Shown piece after piece: positions 56,279 through 63,919 of a stretch of DNA of 64,000 bases; the stretch's first letter is position 1; each line of letters opens with the position of its first letter. The notes beneath the pieces are model-generated. The model ran no database searches. It saw only the letters and a list, made by a program, of their open reading frames with translations, and was not told where the DNA came from. The position numbers were made by a program, and so were the translations under genes. The stretch is taken from positions 117,711-181,710 of the forward strand of contig JAHHIJ010000010.1 in NCBI GenBank assembly GCA_019358985.1, in the 5' to 3' direction. The stretch comes from Tolypothrix brevis GSE-NOS-MK-07-07A (GTDB lineage: Bacteria; Cyanobacteriota; Cyanobacteriia; Cyanobacteriales; Nostocaceae).

Positions 56279-56764
56279 TTAAAACTTTAAACCGACACCA
56301 CCCTGCACGGAGACAGCAGTGCCACCCCCATTGCGGTAAGCATCAAAGGCAATGATCGCATTGCCAAAAATTACCGCGTTACTATTCGGTACGACGTAAT
56401 CAACTCCTGGTTGCAAAGCAAAGCTGATTTTATTACCCACAGGTGAAGGTGTATCACCACCAGCTAGCACCAAACCAGCACCCAAATAGGCGTCAGTTTG
56501 CCAATTTAAGGGCACGTCGTAGGAAACAGTGGGCACAACTGCTGTGCTTTGACCAATTAAAGCTTGGGCACGAAAAGAAACTGGAGTTTCTAGAAGCTTG
56601 TAGCGGACAGCAAGAACTCCGCCAATTTGACCACCGTCTGAAAGACCAACAGTCGGACCGATACCGACATAGCTACCATAAGCTACTTGAGCTTGCGCTG
56701 GTTGGGCAAAACTCACAAATAAACTACTTAGAACTACTGACACTAAATACGGAAGATGCTTCAT
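56279..56764 (-). CDS. Exported beta-barrel-like protein, about 161 aa
   Basis: Signal peptide MKHLPYLVSVVLSSLFVSFA with cleavage after AQPAQA, then a glycine-rich, alternating pattern (GSYVGIGPTVGLSDGGQIGG, AVRYKLLETPVSFRAQALIG) ending VSVQGGVGLKF; a terminal Phe and aromatic girdle suit a small outer-membrane beta-barrel. ATG 56764 is preferred over one five codons upstream (MRSRK). No family named. Monocistronic. Confidence 0.7.
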   Translation of the reverse strand: MKHLPYLVSVVLSSLFVSFAQPAQAQVAYGSYVGIGPTVGLSDGGQIGGVLAVRYKLLETPVSFRAQALIGQSTAVVPTVSYDVPLNWQTDAYLGAGLVLAGGDTPSPVGNKISFALQPGVDYVVPNSNAVIFGNAIIAFDAYRNGGGTAVSVQGGVGLKF

Positions 56765-56873
56765 TTTCCGACTCCTCATATCACTTTAAATTATCGATGT
56801 GAAGTTTGATCTTGACAAGACTTGTGTAAAAAATAGCAAGGGTTGCAACCTACAAGTGATGTTTTGTAGACAA

Positions 56874-57239
56874 TTAATTTCCTAAGGTTAACATTCCCGA
56901 AGCCATATCCACTAACAAGCGACGAGTTTTTAACCACTGACGACCAAGTAAAACTTCTGACACTCCTTGTCCTACATGAACGGGAATGTCAAATTCATTT
57001 TCATCAATTCGGACTTTTCCGGCATAGATATCAAATTTAACTTCTCCTTTTGCCATTCGCATATCTCGTTCACCAACACGAGTCCAATCAAGTCCTTGTA
57101 AGTCTTGTTCATCAATTACCAGCCAGCCAGAGAAGCCTGTATCTAGCATTACATCAATTGGTAGTTCTAATTCATCAACAGTAATTAGTTTAATCTCGAA
57201 AAACAACTCGTCCCTTTCACCAAACCAGCCCTCAATCAT
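56874..57239 (-). CDS. Retropepsin-like aspartic protease (clan AA)
   Basis: 121-residue single-domain aspartic protease fold: catalytic Asp33 in PIDVMLDTGFSGWLVIDEQD, flap-like AKGEVKFDIYAGKVRIDENE, and the second half VSEVLLGRQWLKTRRLLVDM. Such proteins work as dimers in retroviruses; cyanobacterial ones have unknown targets. It overlaps the gene before it by 4 bp (ATGA). Confidence 0.8.
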   Translation of the reverse strand: MIEGWFGERDELFFEIKLITVDELELPIDVMLDTGFSGWLVIDEQDLQGLDWTRVGERDMRMAKGEVKFDIYAGKVRIDENEFDIPVHVGQGVSEVLLGRQWLKTRRLLVDMASGMLTLGN

Positions 57240-57553
57240 ATTGTTCCAGATACCCCAGTCTCATTAATCTGGAAGAGATAAAAAGGAGCGTTAGGATGCT
57301 TTTGACGACACATATTCATAACAGCAATTTCATCTTGATCAATGAAATAATCTCCACTATTTGGTTCAACAGTTATGTACCAGTTGTAGTGAGTTTTGAT
57401 TAACTCTGGTTGAACGCTGTCGAAAATCGGTTTGCAGCGTTGATAAAATGCCTCACGTTCAGCTTCTCGTTTGGCTTTCTGTTCTTTCGTCCACTGAATT
57501 TCCGGGAATATTCTTCCTCTTCGTGCTGTGCGCGTCGGTTTTGCTTCGGTCAT
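57236..57553 (-). CDS. Hypothetical partner of the aspartic protease, 105 aa
   Basis: Charged protein MTEAKPTRTARRGRIFPEIQ with helix KEQKAKREAEREAFYQRCKP and a folded tail VEPNSGDYFIDQDEIAVMNM, then RQKHPNAPFYLFQINETG. Stop overlaps the protease start by 4 bp, so the two are translationally coupled. The order and sizes suggest a two-gene module (perhaps a substrate or regulator with its protease). No family that I can name. Confidence 0.7.
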   Translation of the reverse strand: MTEAKPTRTARRGRIFPEIQWTKEQKAKREAEREAFYQRCKPIFDSVQPELIKTHYNWYITVEPNSGDYFIDQDEIAVMNMCRQKHPNAPFYLFQINETGVSGTI

Positions 57554-57727
57554 TGTTGTTTTATCAGTGTGTCTATTCTTTAATTTTTGCGTACTTTGGC
57601 TTTGTCTGCGTGTGGTGATGACAGATATTTATCAAATTTGATATGATGACTGTGCGATCGCTCTTTAATTTTTACTATTTATCCAATCATCTCCACCAGC
57701 TAATTGTTTGAGGATTCATAGCACGAA

Positions 57728-57934
57728 ATGAGGCAAGTAATTATGTACAAAGATGAGGATAACTATTGGGTTGTAGAATGCCCAAGCTTGAAGGGATGTG
57801 TTAGCCAGGGTAAAACAAAAGAAGAAGCGTTGTCAAATATTAAGGAGGCTATAACAGGCTATATTGCTGCTTTGCAAGAAGACGGTTTGCCTGTTCCAGA
57901 AGAAAATTTTGAAGCGTTTTTGGTGGTTGTGTGA
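57728..57934 (+). CDS. hicB: HicB-family antitoxin
   Basis: 68-residue short HicB: IMYKDEDNYWVVECPSLKGC, VSQGKTKEEALSNIKEAITG, then PVPEENFEAFLVVV. The pattern CPSLKGCVSQGKTKEEAL is the HicB signature. It overlaps the hicA start by 4 bp. First of the toxin-antitoxin modules packed at 57.7-60.7 kb. Confidence 0.92.
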   Translation: MRQVIMYKDEDNYWVVECPSLKGCVSQGKTKEEALSNIKEAITGYIAALQEDGLPVPEENFEAFLVVV

Positions 57935-58173
57935 GCAAGCTACCTAGAATTTCGGGTAGGGAATGTATCAAAGCTTTGGAAAAGGTAGGATTTTATCAAA
58001 AGCGCAGAGAGAGCAGTCACATTATTATGCGAAGAGATGAGCCATTTGCCCAAGTTGTCGTTCCAGATCATCAAGAATTAGCCACGGGTACTCTACGAGC
58101 AATTATTAGAGATAGTGGTTTGAGTGTAGAGAGTTTATATCTTTGCTTTAGTGCGATCGCTATTGATGAATAA
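57931..58173 (+). CDS. hicA: HicA-family toxin
   Basis: 80-residue mRNA interferase of the HicA/YcfA group. Starts at GTG 57931 inside the hicB stop region (MSKLPRISGRECIKALEKVG). Core SSHIIMRRDEPFAQVVVPDH, QELATGTLRAIIRDSGLSVE, with the catalytic His in SSHII. The tail after SLYLCFSAIAIDE is slightly long. Active toxin presumed, controlled by HicB. Confidence 0.9.
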   Translation: MSKLPRISGRECIKALEKVGFYQKRRESSHIIMRRDEPFAQVVVPDHQELATGTLRAIIRDSGLSVESLYLCFSAIAIDE

Positions 58174-58321
58174 GACAGCAAATCAGAGTAATCTTAAAAT
58201 ATAATCCAATCAATCGGGCAATCCTATGAGGAAAGCAAGAGCGAATCGTGGTTTATCCAGAGATTCACAGTCGGTAAACCCACTATCAAGGGGACAGCAG
58301 CAAGCCCTAATTACTAACGCT

Positions 58322-58669
58322 TTACAAACCCAAACAGTAGCGAACCGCAGCTTCAACTTCAAGCATCTTAGTATTTGATATCTTACCACTTGGGTCAGCA
58401 GGAAAGCGAATTGCATCTAAAGAACGAATTTGAAAACACAGGAAAACAGTTTCTATAGATAACCCACTTTCACTTGGAGATACCCTTACATTAGTTGGAT
58501 AATCGCGTTTAATATTTGTTCCTTTTGTACCCACAACTACAGTCACAACCAAAGGTAATTGATTTATAGCGTTTATAGATAACACTAAAACGGGTCGGGT
58601 TCCAGCCTGCTCTCTCCCCTCTACTGGATTAAGATTAACAAAATAAATTTGCCCCCGCTCAATGCTCAC
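58322..58669 (-). CDS. mazF: PemK/MazF-family endoribonuclease toxin
   Basis: 115-residue toxin: RGQIYFVNLNPVEGREQAGT, RPVLVLSINAINQLPLVVTV, then GLSIETVFLCFQIRSLDAIR. The RGQIYFV.L.P..G.E..GTRPVLV signature is diagnostic. MazF-type enzymes cut single-stranded RNA at short motifs. It overlaps the antitoxin (58666-58917) by 4 bp. Convergent with the HicBA pair. Confidence 0.93.
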   Translation of the reverse strand: MSIERGQIYFVNLNPVEGREQAGTRPVLVLSINAINQLPLVVTVVVGTKGTNIKRDYPTNVRVSPSESGLSIETVFLCFQIRSLDAIRFPADPSGKISNTKMLEVEAAVRYCLGL

Positions 58670-58917
58670 AGTTTTTCTAAACCATCTATTTCAGTAAGAG
58701 TAAATTCCTCATTAATGTCAGCAATTTCTGCTTGTATATCTAAATCGCTAGCCATTGCAGCTAACTGTTCATTCATATATTTTTTATCAATAAATTTATA
58801 TGCTGTTAGCTTCTTTTCTTGCACTTGTCTTTTAATACGTTCTAGAAGCCATTCTTGTTCTTCTAGAGACAAAGTACGGATTGAACGCTCTATTTCTAAT
58901 AAATGTGGTGATATCAT
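58666..58917 (-). CDS. MazE-like antitoxin
   Basis: 83-residue acidic protein MISPHLLEIERSIRTLSLEE, QEWLLERIKRQVQEKKLTAY, ending DINEEFTLTEIDGLEKL. It precedes mazF with a 4-bp overlap and has an acidic tail suited to cover the toxin. Not the classical SpoVT/AbrB-type MazE; call rests on position and composition. Confidence 0.8.
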   Translation of the reverse strand: MISPHLLEIERSIRTLSLEEQEWLLERIKRQVQEKKLTAYKFIDKKYMNEQLAAMASDLDIQAEIADINEEFTLTEIDGLEKL

Positions 58918-58945
58918 ATTGCCTTTGTGCTAACAACAGCCGATT

Positions 58946-59011
58946 TTATAAACATAATGTACCATCAGTCTCAGCTTTAGCCACACTGGAAATTTCAATG
59001 CGAGATTTCAT
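58946..59011 (-). pseudogene. Truncated ParE/RelE-type toxin
   Basis: ATG at 59011 overlaps the end of the decayed antitoxin (ATGA). The frame reads MKSRIEISSVAKAETDGTLC and stops after L, 21 residues. The start 'M.SRI.IS..A.AE.D' is that of a RelE/ParE-superfamily toxin; the remaining about 70 residues are lost. Confidence 0.6.
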
Positions 59012-59229
59012 GAACGGAAGCGCAGATTATACTTGCGACGTTGTTATAAAGCAAACTCATCAAAAGAACGAAACCGCGCTGCCTCAAAATCATCCAACCC
59101 ACGCTGGATGCCTTCAATAGCTTCTTGGGAGTCTTGCGCTTCCCATTCCAAAGCGCTAGCCAGCATTTGGGCTGCAACAATACTTACATCCTGCCTGCTT
59201 TGTGCAGCGAGGAGAGTATATCCGTTTAT
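59008..59229 (-). pseudogene. Decayed antitoxin (ParD-like), start and stop mutated
   Basis: A 74-codon frame, with a stop at 59044-59046 after 61 residues, reads NGYTLLAAQSRQDVSIVAAQ, MLASALEWEAQDSQEAIEGI, QRGLDDFEAARFRSFDEFAL, then a stop where a Glu codon is expected, then QRRKYNLR. The first codon is ATA at the place where ATG would be. Both changes make the gene inactive or strongly weakened. It overlaps the relE-like gene at 59226. Confidence 0.6.
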
Positions 59230-59606
59230 GCATCTGAATTATCGGCTATTTGAATTTCTTGCTCGTATTGCGCGATCGCCGATTCAATTATTTCATTACT
59301 AACATCTGAAATATCGGATTTGGAATAAATTGTAGTGAGTATAATTCCTGACTCAGTTTTCAGATAATAAATGACTCGATAGCCTCCACTTTTTCCTTTT
59401 TGGATGTTGCTATTTTTGAGACGAACTTTGAAAACCTGATATTTAACTCCAGCAATTCTATCGCCAAGGATTTCACCTGTTTGAAGTTGGTCAATCAAGG
59501 GTTGGAGATCGGTACGAATTGAACGATAGCGTTTGGCAAGTTCTCGAAGATCCCTTTTAAAACGAGGTGTAAGAGCAATCTGAATTGGCGATGGTTCACT
59601 CTGCAT
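59226..59606 (-). CDS. RelE/ParE-superfamily toxin, 126 aa
   Basis: IQIALTPRFKRDLRELAKRY, IRTDLQPLIDQLQTGEILGD, then YQVFKVRLKNSNIQKGKSGG and YRVIYYLKTESGIILTTIYS fit the RelE fold (interferase or gyrase-type). It follows an antitoxin gene (59596-59841) with an 11-bp overlap. It ends with an extended acidic tail (EIIESAIAQYEQEIQIADNS). Confidence 0.85.
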   Translation of the reverse strand: MQSEPSPIQIALTPRFKRDLRELAKRYRSIRTDLQPLIDQLQTGEILGDRIAGVKYQVFKVRLKNSNIQKGKSGGYRVIYYLKTESGIILTTIYSKSDISDVSNEIIESAIAQYEQEIQIADNSDA

Positions 59607-59841
59607 CGATACCTGACCACATTTCTGAGAGGGGAATAGTTTGTCCAGTTAAAGCCTCGTGTAATCCTTGGCGAATACCTTCAATAACAACTTCTGTAGG
59701 TGTTTCATCTGGATCTGTTTCGTCATCTTCGGAAAGTAAGACGATAACACGAACGCGCTGTGGTTTGATGAATCCCAGCGATTTATCGAGCGTAAGTTGT
59801 CCACTCTCATTAATTGTCGCTGTGGTTTCAATTGCTTTCAT
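59596..59841 (-). CDS. Antitoxin paired with the RelE-type toxin
   Basis: About 81 residues from ATG 59841 (MKAIETTATINESGQLTLDK), a short beta-strand, AbrB-like N-terminus followed by an acidic middle (SEDDETDPDETPTEVVIEGI) and the tail RQGLHEALTGQTIPLSEMWS. An upstream ATG (59874) would add 11 residues. Stop overlaps the toxin gene by 11 bp. Antitoxin call is from order, overlap and composition. Confidence 0.8.
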   Translation of the reverse strand: MKAIETTATINESGQLTLDKSLGFIKPQRVRVIVLLSEDDETDPDETPTEVVIEGIRQGLHEALTGQTIPLSEMWSGIDAE

Positions 59842-59905
59842 AGATGGTGATAGTGTTGTTAAATATCGAGTCAATTCAACCTACTTCTAGTCTAGTGCAG
59901 CATAA

Positions 59906-60148
59906 GTGCCTTTTGGGCTTCTAGCTGGAAGCGGTTACTTATTTTATACTGGAGAACCTGAAGCTGGTGCTGCATTAAGTGGATCTGCTGTAGCAGCTTT
60001 TAGTATAAATAATAAAGTTTCTACGTTTCTATTAATTTTTATGATAAATTACTTTCCCAAAGGAGGTTCACGAACCGTTGCTTCTTTTGTTACTGGAATG
60101 TTTGGTTTTACAGCTATTCAGGCATTGAGACGCGGTTTTGATGAGTAA
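59906..60148 (+). CDS. Small membrane protein, 80 aa (uncertain)
   Basis: GTG 59906 start, MPFGLLAGSGYLFYTGEPEA, with hydrophobic runs GAALSGSAVAAFSINNKVST and FLLIFMINYFPKGG. No family recognised. It may be the remaining end of a longer gene. It sits between divergent toxin-antitoxin modules. Confidence 0.45.
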   Translation: MPFGLLAGSGYLFYTGEPEAGAALSGSAVAAFSINNKVSTFLLIFMINYFPKGGSRTVASFVTGMFGFTAIQALRRGFDE

Positions 60149-60293
60149 AAAATCTCATTTATACAATTTAGTATCTACAGTCTTAAGTCAAATTTTAAGT
60201 AGTGTAGAAAATTGTAAATTTTCAAACAAGAAATAAAAATTTAATTAAAGTTTTTCAACCGCATCAACGGACATTGGTCGTAAAATAAAAATT

Positions 60294-60521
60294 ATGGAAA
60301 CCAAAACAATTACAATTCGTGTTGATGCCGAAGTTGCTCAAGCCTATGAATCGGCTTCTGAAGACGAACGACGAAAGCTAGATGTTCTACTCAACCTTAA
60401 GTTGCGTGAAGTGACACGCAATAAACGACCTCTTGAGGAAATTATGGATCAAATTAGCCGCAATGCACACAACAGAGGCTTAACTCCAGAAATTTTGGAT
60501 TCGATTTTGAATGAGCCATAG
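60294..60521 (+). CDS. Antitoxin of a PIN-type module
   Basis: 75-residue protein METKTITIRVDAEVAQAYES, KLREVTRNKRPLEEIMDQIS, then NAHNRGLTPEILDSILNEP. The MExKTITIRVD.E.A start and GLTPEILDSILNE end match cyanobacterial antitoxins that precede PIN nucleases of the COG1569 group. The toxin that should follow survives only as a C-terminal piece (60524-60655). Confidence 0.75.
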   Translation: METKTITIRVDAEVAQAYESASEDERRKLDVLLNLKLREVTRNKRPLEEIMDQISRNAHNRGLTPEILDSILNEP

Positions 60522-60523
60522 AA

Positions 60524-60655
60524 CTCGCTTTGAACGGAAAAGCGAGTTTTATAATTACTGGAGACGAGGATTTGCTTGAGTTAAATCGGTTTAGTGGAGT
60601 CAGGATATTGAAGCCAGATGAGTTTCTACAGGTGTTTGAGGACAAAGATTTGTAG
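60524..60655 (+). pseudogene. C-terminal remnant of a PIN-domain toxin
   Basis: 44 codons without a start reading LALNGKASFIITGDEDLLEL, NRFSGVRILKPDEFLQVFED, then KDL and stop. Pattern 'A....A.FIITGD.DLL.L..F.GV.I..P.EFL' is the end of PIN_3 nucleases, including the last catalytic acidic residues. The N-terminal half is deleted, so the toxin is inactive. Confidence 0.75.
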
Positions 60656-60691
60656 GAAAAGGAAGAATAATGAAACTGCAATTAATTTATC

Positions 60692-60720
60692 GTAGAGACG
60701 TAGCATTGCTACGTCTCTAC
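60692..60720. repeat. Dispersed palindrome, family A
   Basis: GTAGAGACGTAGCA T TGCTACGTCTCTAC. Perfect 14-bp arms, seven bases before the nadA stop (minus strand), where it may act as the transcript end. Confidence 0.88.
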
Positions 60721-60726
60721 AAATAC

Positions 60727-61701
60727 CTAAACGCTCATCTCTAACATCCGCTGCATCGGACGCAAGGCTGCTAACCGTATCTCTTCAGACATCGTAATTT
60801 CCGGCGATCGCTTCTTCATCGCCAAATACAACTTCTCCAGCGTATTCAACCGCATAAACGGACACTCGTTGCAATTACAATTATTCATCGGCGGTGCGGG
60901 AATAAACTGCTTGTGCGGTGCTAATTTGTGCATTTGGTGAATGATTCCTGGCTCTGTAGCCACGATGAATTCTTCTGTTGGACTTTCTTGACAATATTTG
61001 AGTAAAGCCGCTGTAGAGCCAATAAAGCTGGCGTGGCGCAATACGGAAGTTTCACATTCTGGGTGAGCGATCGCCTCCGCTTGAGGATGTGTTATTTTTA
61101 ACTCCACCATCTTCTTCTCAGAGAAGGTTTCATGCACAATACAACTTCCTTGCCACAGTACCAAGTCTCGCTTTGTTTGTTCCATCACATACCGTCCCAA
61201 GTTGCGATCGGGAGCAAAAATAATCGGCTGTTCCTTCGGTATCTGCTGCACTATTTTGACGGCGTTGGAACTAGTGCAGATAATATCACTCATCGCCTTA
61301 ATTTCGGCAGAGCAGTTGATGTAAGAAATCACCAAATGTCCGGGATGAGCAGCTTTAAACTCTGCGAAATCCTGCGGTGGACAACTATCAGCTAAAGAAC
61401 AACCAGCAGTCAAATCTGGTAAAAGTACCAATTTGTCAGGATTGAGAATCTTTGCCGTTTCTGCCATAAAGTGAACACCAGCAAAGACAATTACATCAGC
61501 ATTAGTTTTAGCTGCTGCATTTGCCAGTTGTAGTGAATCGCCAATAAAGTCTGCGATATCCTGAATATCTGGCTCTTGATAATAATGCGCCAAAATTACC
61601 GCGTTGAGTTCTTTTTTCAGACTCTCAATCGCAGCAAATAAATCCCGTGGTAATGCACCCAGTTGGGTGTTTTCTCGTTGAGCAAGTGCAGTGTTAAACA
61701 C
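60727..61701 (-). CDS. nadA: Quinolinate synthase
   Basis: 324-residue Fe-S enzyme that condenses iminoaspartate and DHAP to quinolinate in NAD synthesis. Landmarks: [48 protein letters not shown] (first cluster Cys), [18 protein letters not shown] and [20 protein letters not shown]. Single gene on the minus strand, normal length. Confidence 0.97.
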   Translation of the reverse strand: MFNTALAQRENTQLGALPRDLFAAIESLKKELNAVILAHYYQEPDIQDIADFIGDSLQLANAAAKTNADVIVFAGVHFMAETAKILNPDKLVLLPDLTAGCSLADSCPPQDFAEFKAAHPGHLVISYINCSAEIKAMSDIICTSSNAVKIVQQIPKEQPIIFAPDRNLGRYVMEQTKRDLVLWQGSCIVHETFSEKKMVELKITHPQAEAIAHPECETSVLRHASFIGSTAALLKYCQESPTEEFIVATEPGIIHQMHKLAPHKQFIPAPPMNNCNCNECPFMRLNTLEKLYLAMKKRSPEITMSEEIRLAALRPMQRMLEMSV

Positions 61702-61857
61702 AGTTAGGAGTTGCTAAGAGATGCAAGTAATTGTCTTGTAGAATTAATTATAGTAGTTTTTACCAAAAATAGAAGGAGGATTACCCACCTTCTTTGCGAA
61801 TGTGCCAAAATAAGCTTGAGTTTCCTATGCTGGTAAGAAGATGGCAAGGAAGATGGC

Positions 61858-62781
61858 ATGAGCAGTCAGAAAAAAACAAGAATGGTGAAAATAGCTGTAG
61901 TCGGAGATGTTCACGACCAATGGGAAGAAGAAGATGGAATTGCGCTGAAACATCTGGGTATTGACTTAGTGCTGTTTGTAGGCGATTTTGGCAATGAGTC
62001 GGTAGATGTGGTGAAAGCGATCGCACGAATTGACATCCCCAAAGCTGCGGTGATGGGAAACCACGATGCATGGTACTCGGCAACTGATTGGGGACGCAGA
62101 AAGTGTCCTTACGATCGCACTAAGGAAGATTGGGTACAGCAACAACTCGATTTGTTGGGTGAAACGCATGTTGGTTACAGTAAGCTGGATTTTCCCGATT
62201 TGAATTTATCTGTGGTGGGGAGTCGTCCCTTCAGCTGGGGTGGACCGCAGTGGAAATATAATGATTTTTACGAAGAAAGGTATGGAGTGACGAGTTTTGC
62301 TGAATCTAGCGATCGCATTGTGGCGGCAGCAAATAGTGCCGCTTATGAGACAATTATTTTTATCGGTCACAATGGACCTGTTGGTTTAGGCGATCGTCCT
62401 GAAGACCCTTGTGGTAAAGATTGGGAACCAAAAGGTGGAGACTTTGGCGATCCAGATTTTAGTGAGGCGATCGCCCAAACTCGCGCTGCGGGGAAAGTCA
62501 TTCCTTTGGTAACATTTGGTCATATGCACCACAGTCTGCGATACACAAAGAAAATGCTGCGAAAGTCCCTTGTAGCTAAAGAAAACACGATTTACTTAAA
62601 TGCAGCGACTGTGCCGAGGATTGTACAAAATAATAGCGATAAACTGCGTAATTTCTCTATAGTCATCTTAGAAGCGGGGGTTGTTTCCCAAGTCTCTTTG
62701 GTTTGGGTTGGCAAGGATTTCACCGTTGCTTCAGAGGAAATTTTATATGAACAACCCAATCAAGTAGTGCAAACTGCGTAA
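61858..62781 (+). CDS. Metallophosphoesterase, TIGR04168 family
   Basis: 307 residues (MVKIAVVGDVHDQWEEEDGI; ATG 61882 is the likely start; 61858 gives a 9-residue extension). Metal-binding pattern: GDVHDQW, LVLFVGDFGNES, MGNHDAWY, IGHNGPVGLGDRP and TFGHMHHSLR. The TIGR04168 group is a cyanobacterial/plant calcineurin-fold phosphoesterase; substrate unknown. Lies just before the tRNA-Ser gene. Confidence 0.88.
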   Translation: MSSQKKTRMVKIAVVGDVHDQWEEEDGIALKHLGIDLVLFVGDFGNESVDVVKAIARIDIPKAAVMGNHDAWYSATDWGRRKCPYDRTKEDWVQQQLDLLGETHVGYSKLDFPDLNLSVVGSRPFSWGGPQWKYNDFYEERYGVTSFAESSDRIVAAANSAAYETIIFIGHNGPVGLGDRPEDPCGKDWEPKGGDFGDPDFSEAIAQTRAAGKVIPLVTFGHMHHSLRYTKKMLRKSLVAKENTIYLNAATVPRIVQNNSDKLRNFSIVILEAGVVSQVSLVWVGKDFTVASEEILYEQPNQVVQTA

Positions 62782-62826
62782 ATCATGATATAGTGCAGTA
62801 TGTCTGTCTTAGCTGACAGTCTACCT

Positions 62827-62911
62827 GGAGAGGTGGCAGAGTGGTCGAATGCGCTCGACTTGAAATCGAGTGAGCCGAAAGGTTCCGTGAGTTCGAATCT
62901 CACCCTCTCCG
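62827..62911 (+). tRNA. tRNA-Ser, anticodon UGA
   Basis: 85-nt cloverleaf: acceptor GGAGAGG pairs with CCTCTCC; the anticodon arm is CTCGA CTTGAAA TCGAG with anticodon TGA (62861-62863); a long variable arm typical of class II tRNA-Ser; T arm GTGAG TTCGAAT CTCAC. Discriminator base G at 62911. Decodes UCA/UCG. CCA is not encoded. Confidence 0.97.
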
Positions 62912-63281
62912 TTGAATTATTTGTAAACTGAGAGTAATTTTTCGATGTTTTGGCTTTTTAGAACGAAACTTTGATACAGGTTTTTTCACAACTCTGGGGT
63001 TATTACGTGAAACTCGTTCAGTTAATAACGTATCTAAAATCTCTAGGGTTAGCCAATCGAAAAAAAAGGGAATTGTTCTGGTTGTAAACGTTGAAACTTA
63101 GGAATGGCACGACGGATGACTCGTAATGCTCCTGTAAAACCCAGGCGTAATGGTGGAACCCCGGCAGTAGTTGCAGCTTGAAACATTAACACCCTAAGAC
63201 CAAATACTCATTGCTATTACCAGACTGACCACTAATTGGGCTGGTAGCGATAGCCTGCGTTCCTCTTCAGTTTTGGTGTTA

Positions 63282-63651
63282 TATCATGTCCGGTAGTATG
63301 ACCGTAATAAAATCTCTATAGAGACTTCACATGTAAAGTCTCTGCATTATAGGAGAACTCTTGCATAAATATTTTGTGGTACAATTGAGGGTTGCTTTTC
63401 CCTCTATTTGAGGTGGTGAAAATATCATTAACATACCAAGCTTTTTGATTGAGTATTATCAGGCGATCGCTAGCTAAGGTTTGACGGCTTACTCCAGTCA
63501 TGCGCTTAAATTTTTTCGCAGTCAGGTGTTTAGCTTTCTCTATTTTCACTGCTCTTCAAAGTCCTAATCGCAAATTGCCAAACTCTTTATTATACCACAA
63601 AACACTTTTGCAAGAGTTCTAGGTATTATGGGTAAGCTCCCGGACATGATA
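63282..63651. mobile_element. IS5-family (IS1031-like) remnant or MITE, 370 bp, with 12-bp inverted ends and 3-bp target duplication
   Basis: Left end TATCATGTCCGG (63282-63293) is the exact reverse complement of the right end CCGGACATGATA (63640-63651). It is flanked by TTA (63279-63281 and 63652-63654), a direct 3-bp duplication of the TNA type used by IS5 relatives. Removing the element and one TTA rejoins the IS4-type frame around it. It contains the N-terminal end of a transposase (63549 downward) and no complete gene. The end sequence also appears alone near 34386. Confidence 0.75.
63450..63549 (-). pseudogene. N-terminal fragment of an IS5-type transposase
   Basis: Reads MKIEKAKHLTAKKFKRMTGV then SRQTLASDR. 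The first 24 residues match the helix-turn-helix start of IS5/IS1031-type transposases (KA..L....FKR.TGV...TF). The frame runs on to 63316 but the later residues do not resemble the family, so an internal deletion is likely. Lies within the nested 370-bp element. Confidence 0.6.
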
Positions 63652-63873
63652 TTAGCGATCGCCTGTTCGATGGCAAAAGCTGGAATCGCTATCTCGATTG
63701 CTTTCAGTACGTCACTACTTTGTATATCTGGAGACACCAATGAGAAATCTTTGAGATGCGCCACACGCTCATTTTCATTATTGGGACAATGCTCACTTTA
63801 CAAGATTTTCAGCCTTAACTGAACCGTATTGGGATAAAAAGTTAGCTCTTGTATGGCATCCAGACAGCAAAAC

Positions 63874-63903
63874 TTGCCTCATGTAATTAATTACATGAGG
63901 CAA
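63874..63903 (-). terminator. 30-nt perfect palindrome downstream of the 5S rRNA gene
   Basis: TTGCCTCATGTAATT and its exact complement AATTACATGAGGCAA, no loop base unpaired beyond the centre. It begins 16 bp past the end of the 5S gene on the minus strand, so it is the likely rRNA operon terminator; the following T-run (GTTTTGC) is short. Confidence 0.7.
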
Positions 63904-63919
63904 ATTGTTTAATTATAAA

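Larger units (their letters stand above)
62930..63764 (-). pseudogene. Degraded IS4-family transposase, split by an insertion
   Basis: Minus-strand fragments of one transposase. Upstream piece (63764 to 63655): MAHLKDFSLVSPDIQSSDVL, KAIEIAIPAFAIEQAIAN. It is interrupted by a 370-bp element. After it: TKTEEERRLSLPAQLVVSLV then IAMSIWS and a stop; then, in another frame, PPLRLGFTGALRVIRRAIPK, FQRLQPEQFPFF; and finally NPRVVKKPVSKFRSKKPKHR. FTGALRVIRRAIP.F and NPRVVKK..SKF.SKK are IS4-type C-terminal signatures. The catalytic DDE centre is deleted. Not functional. Confidence 0.65.
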
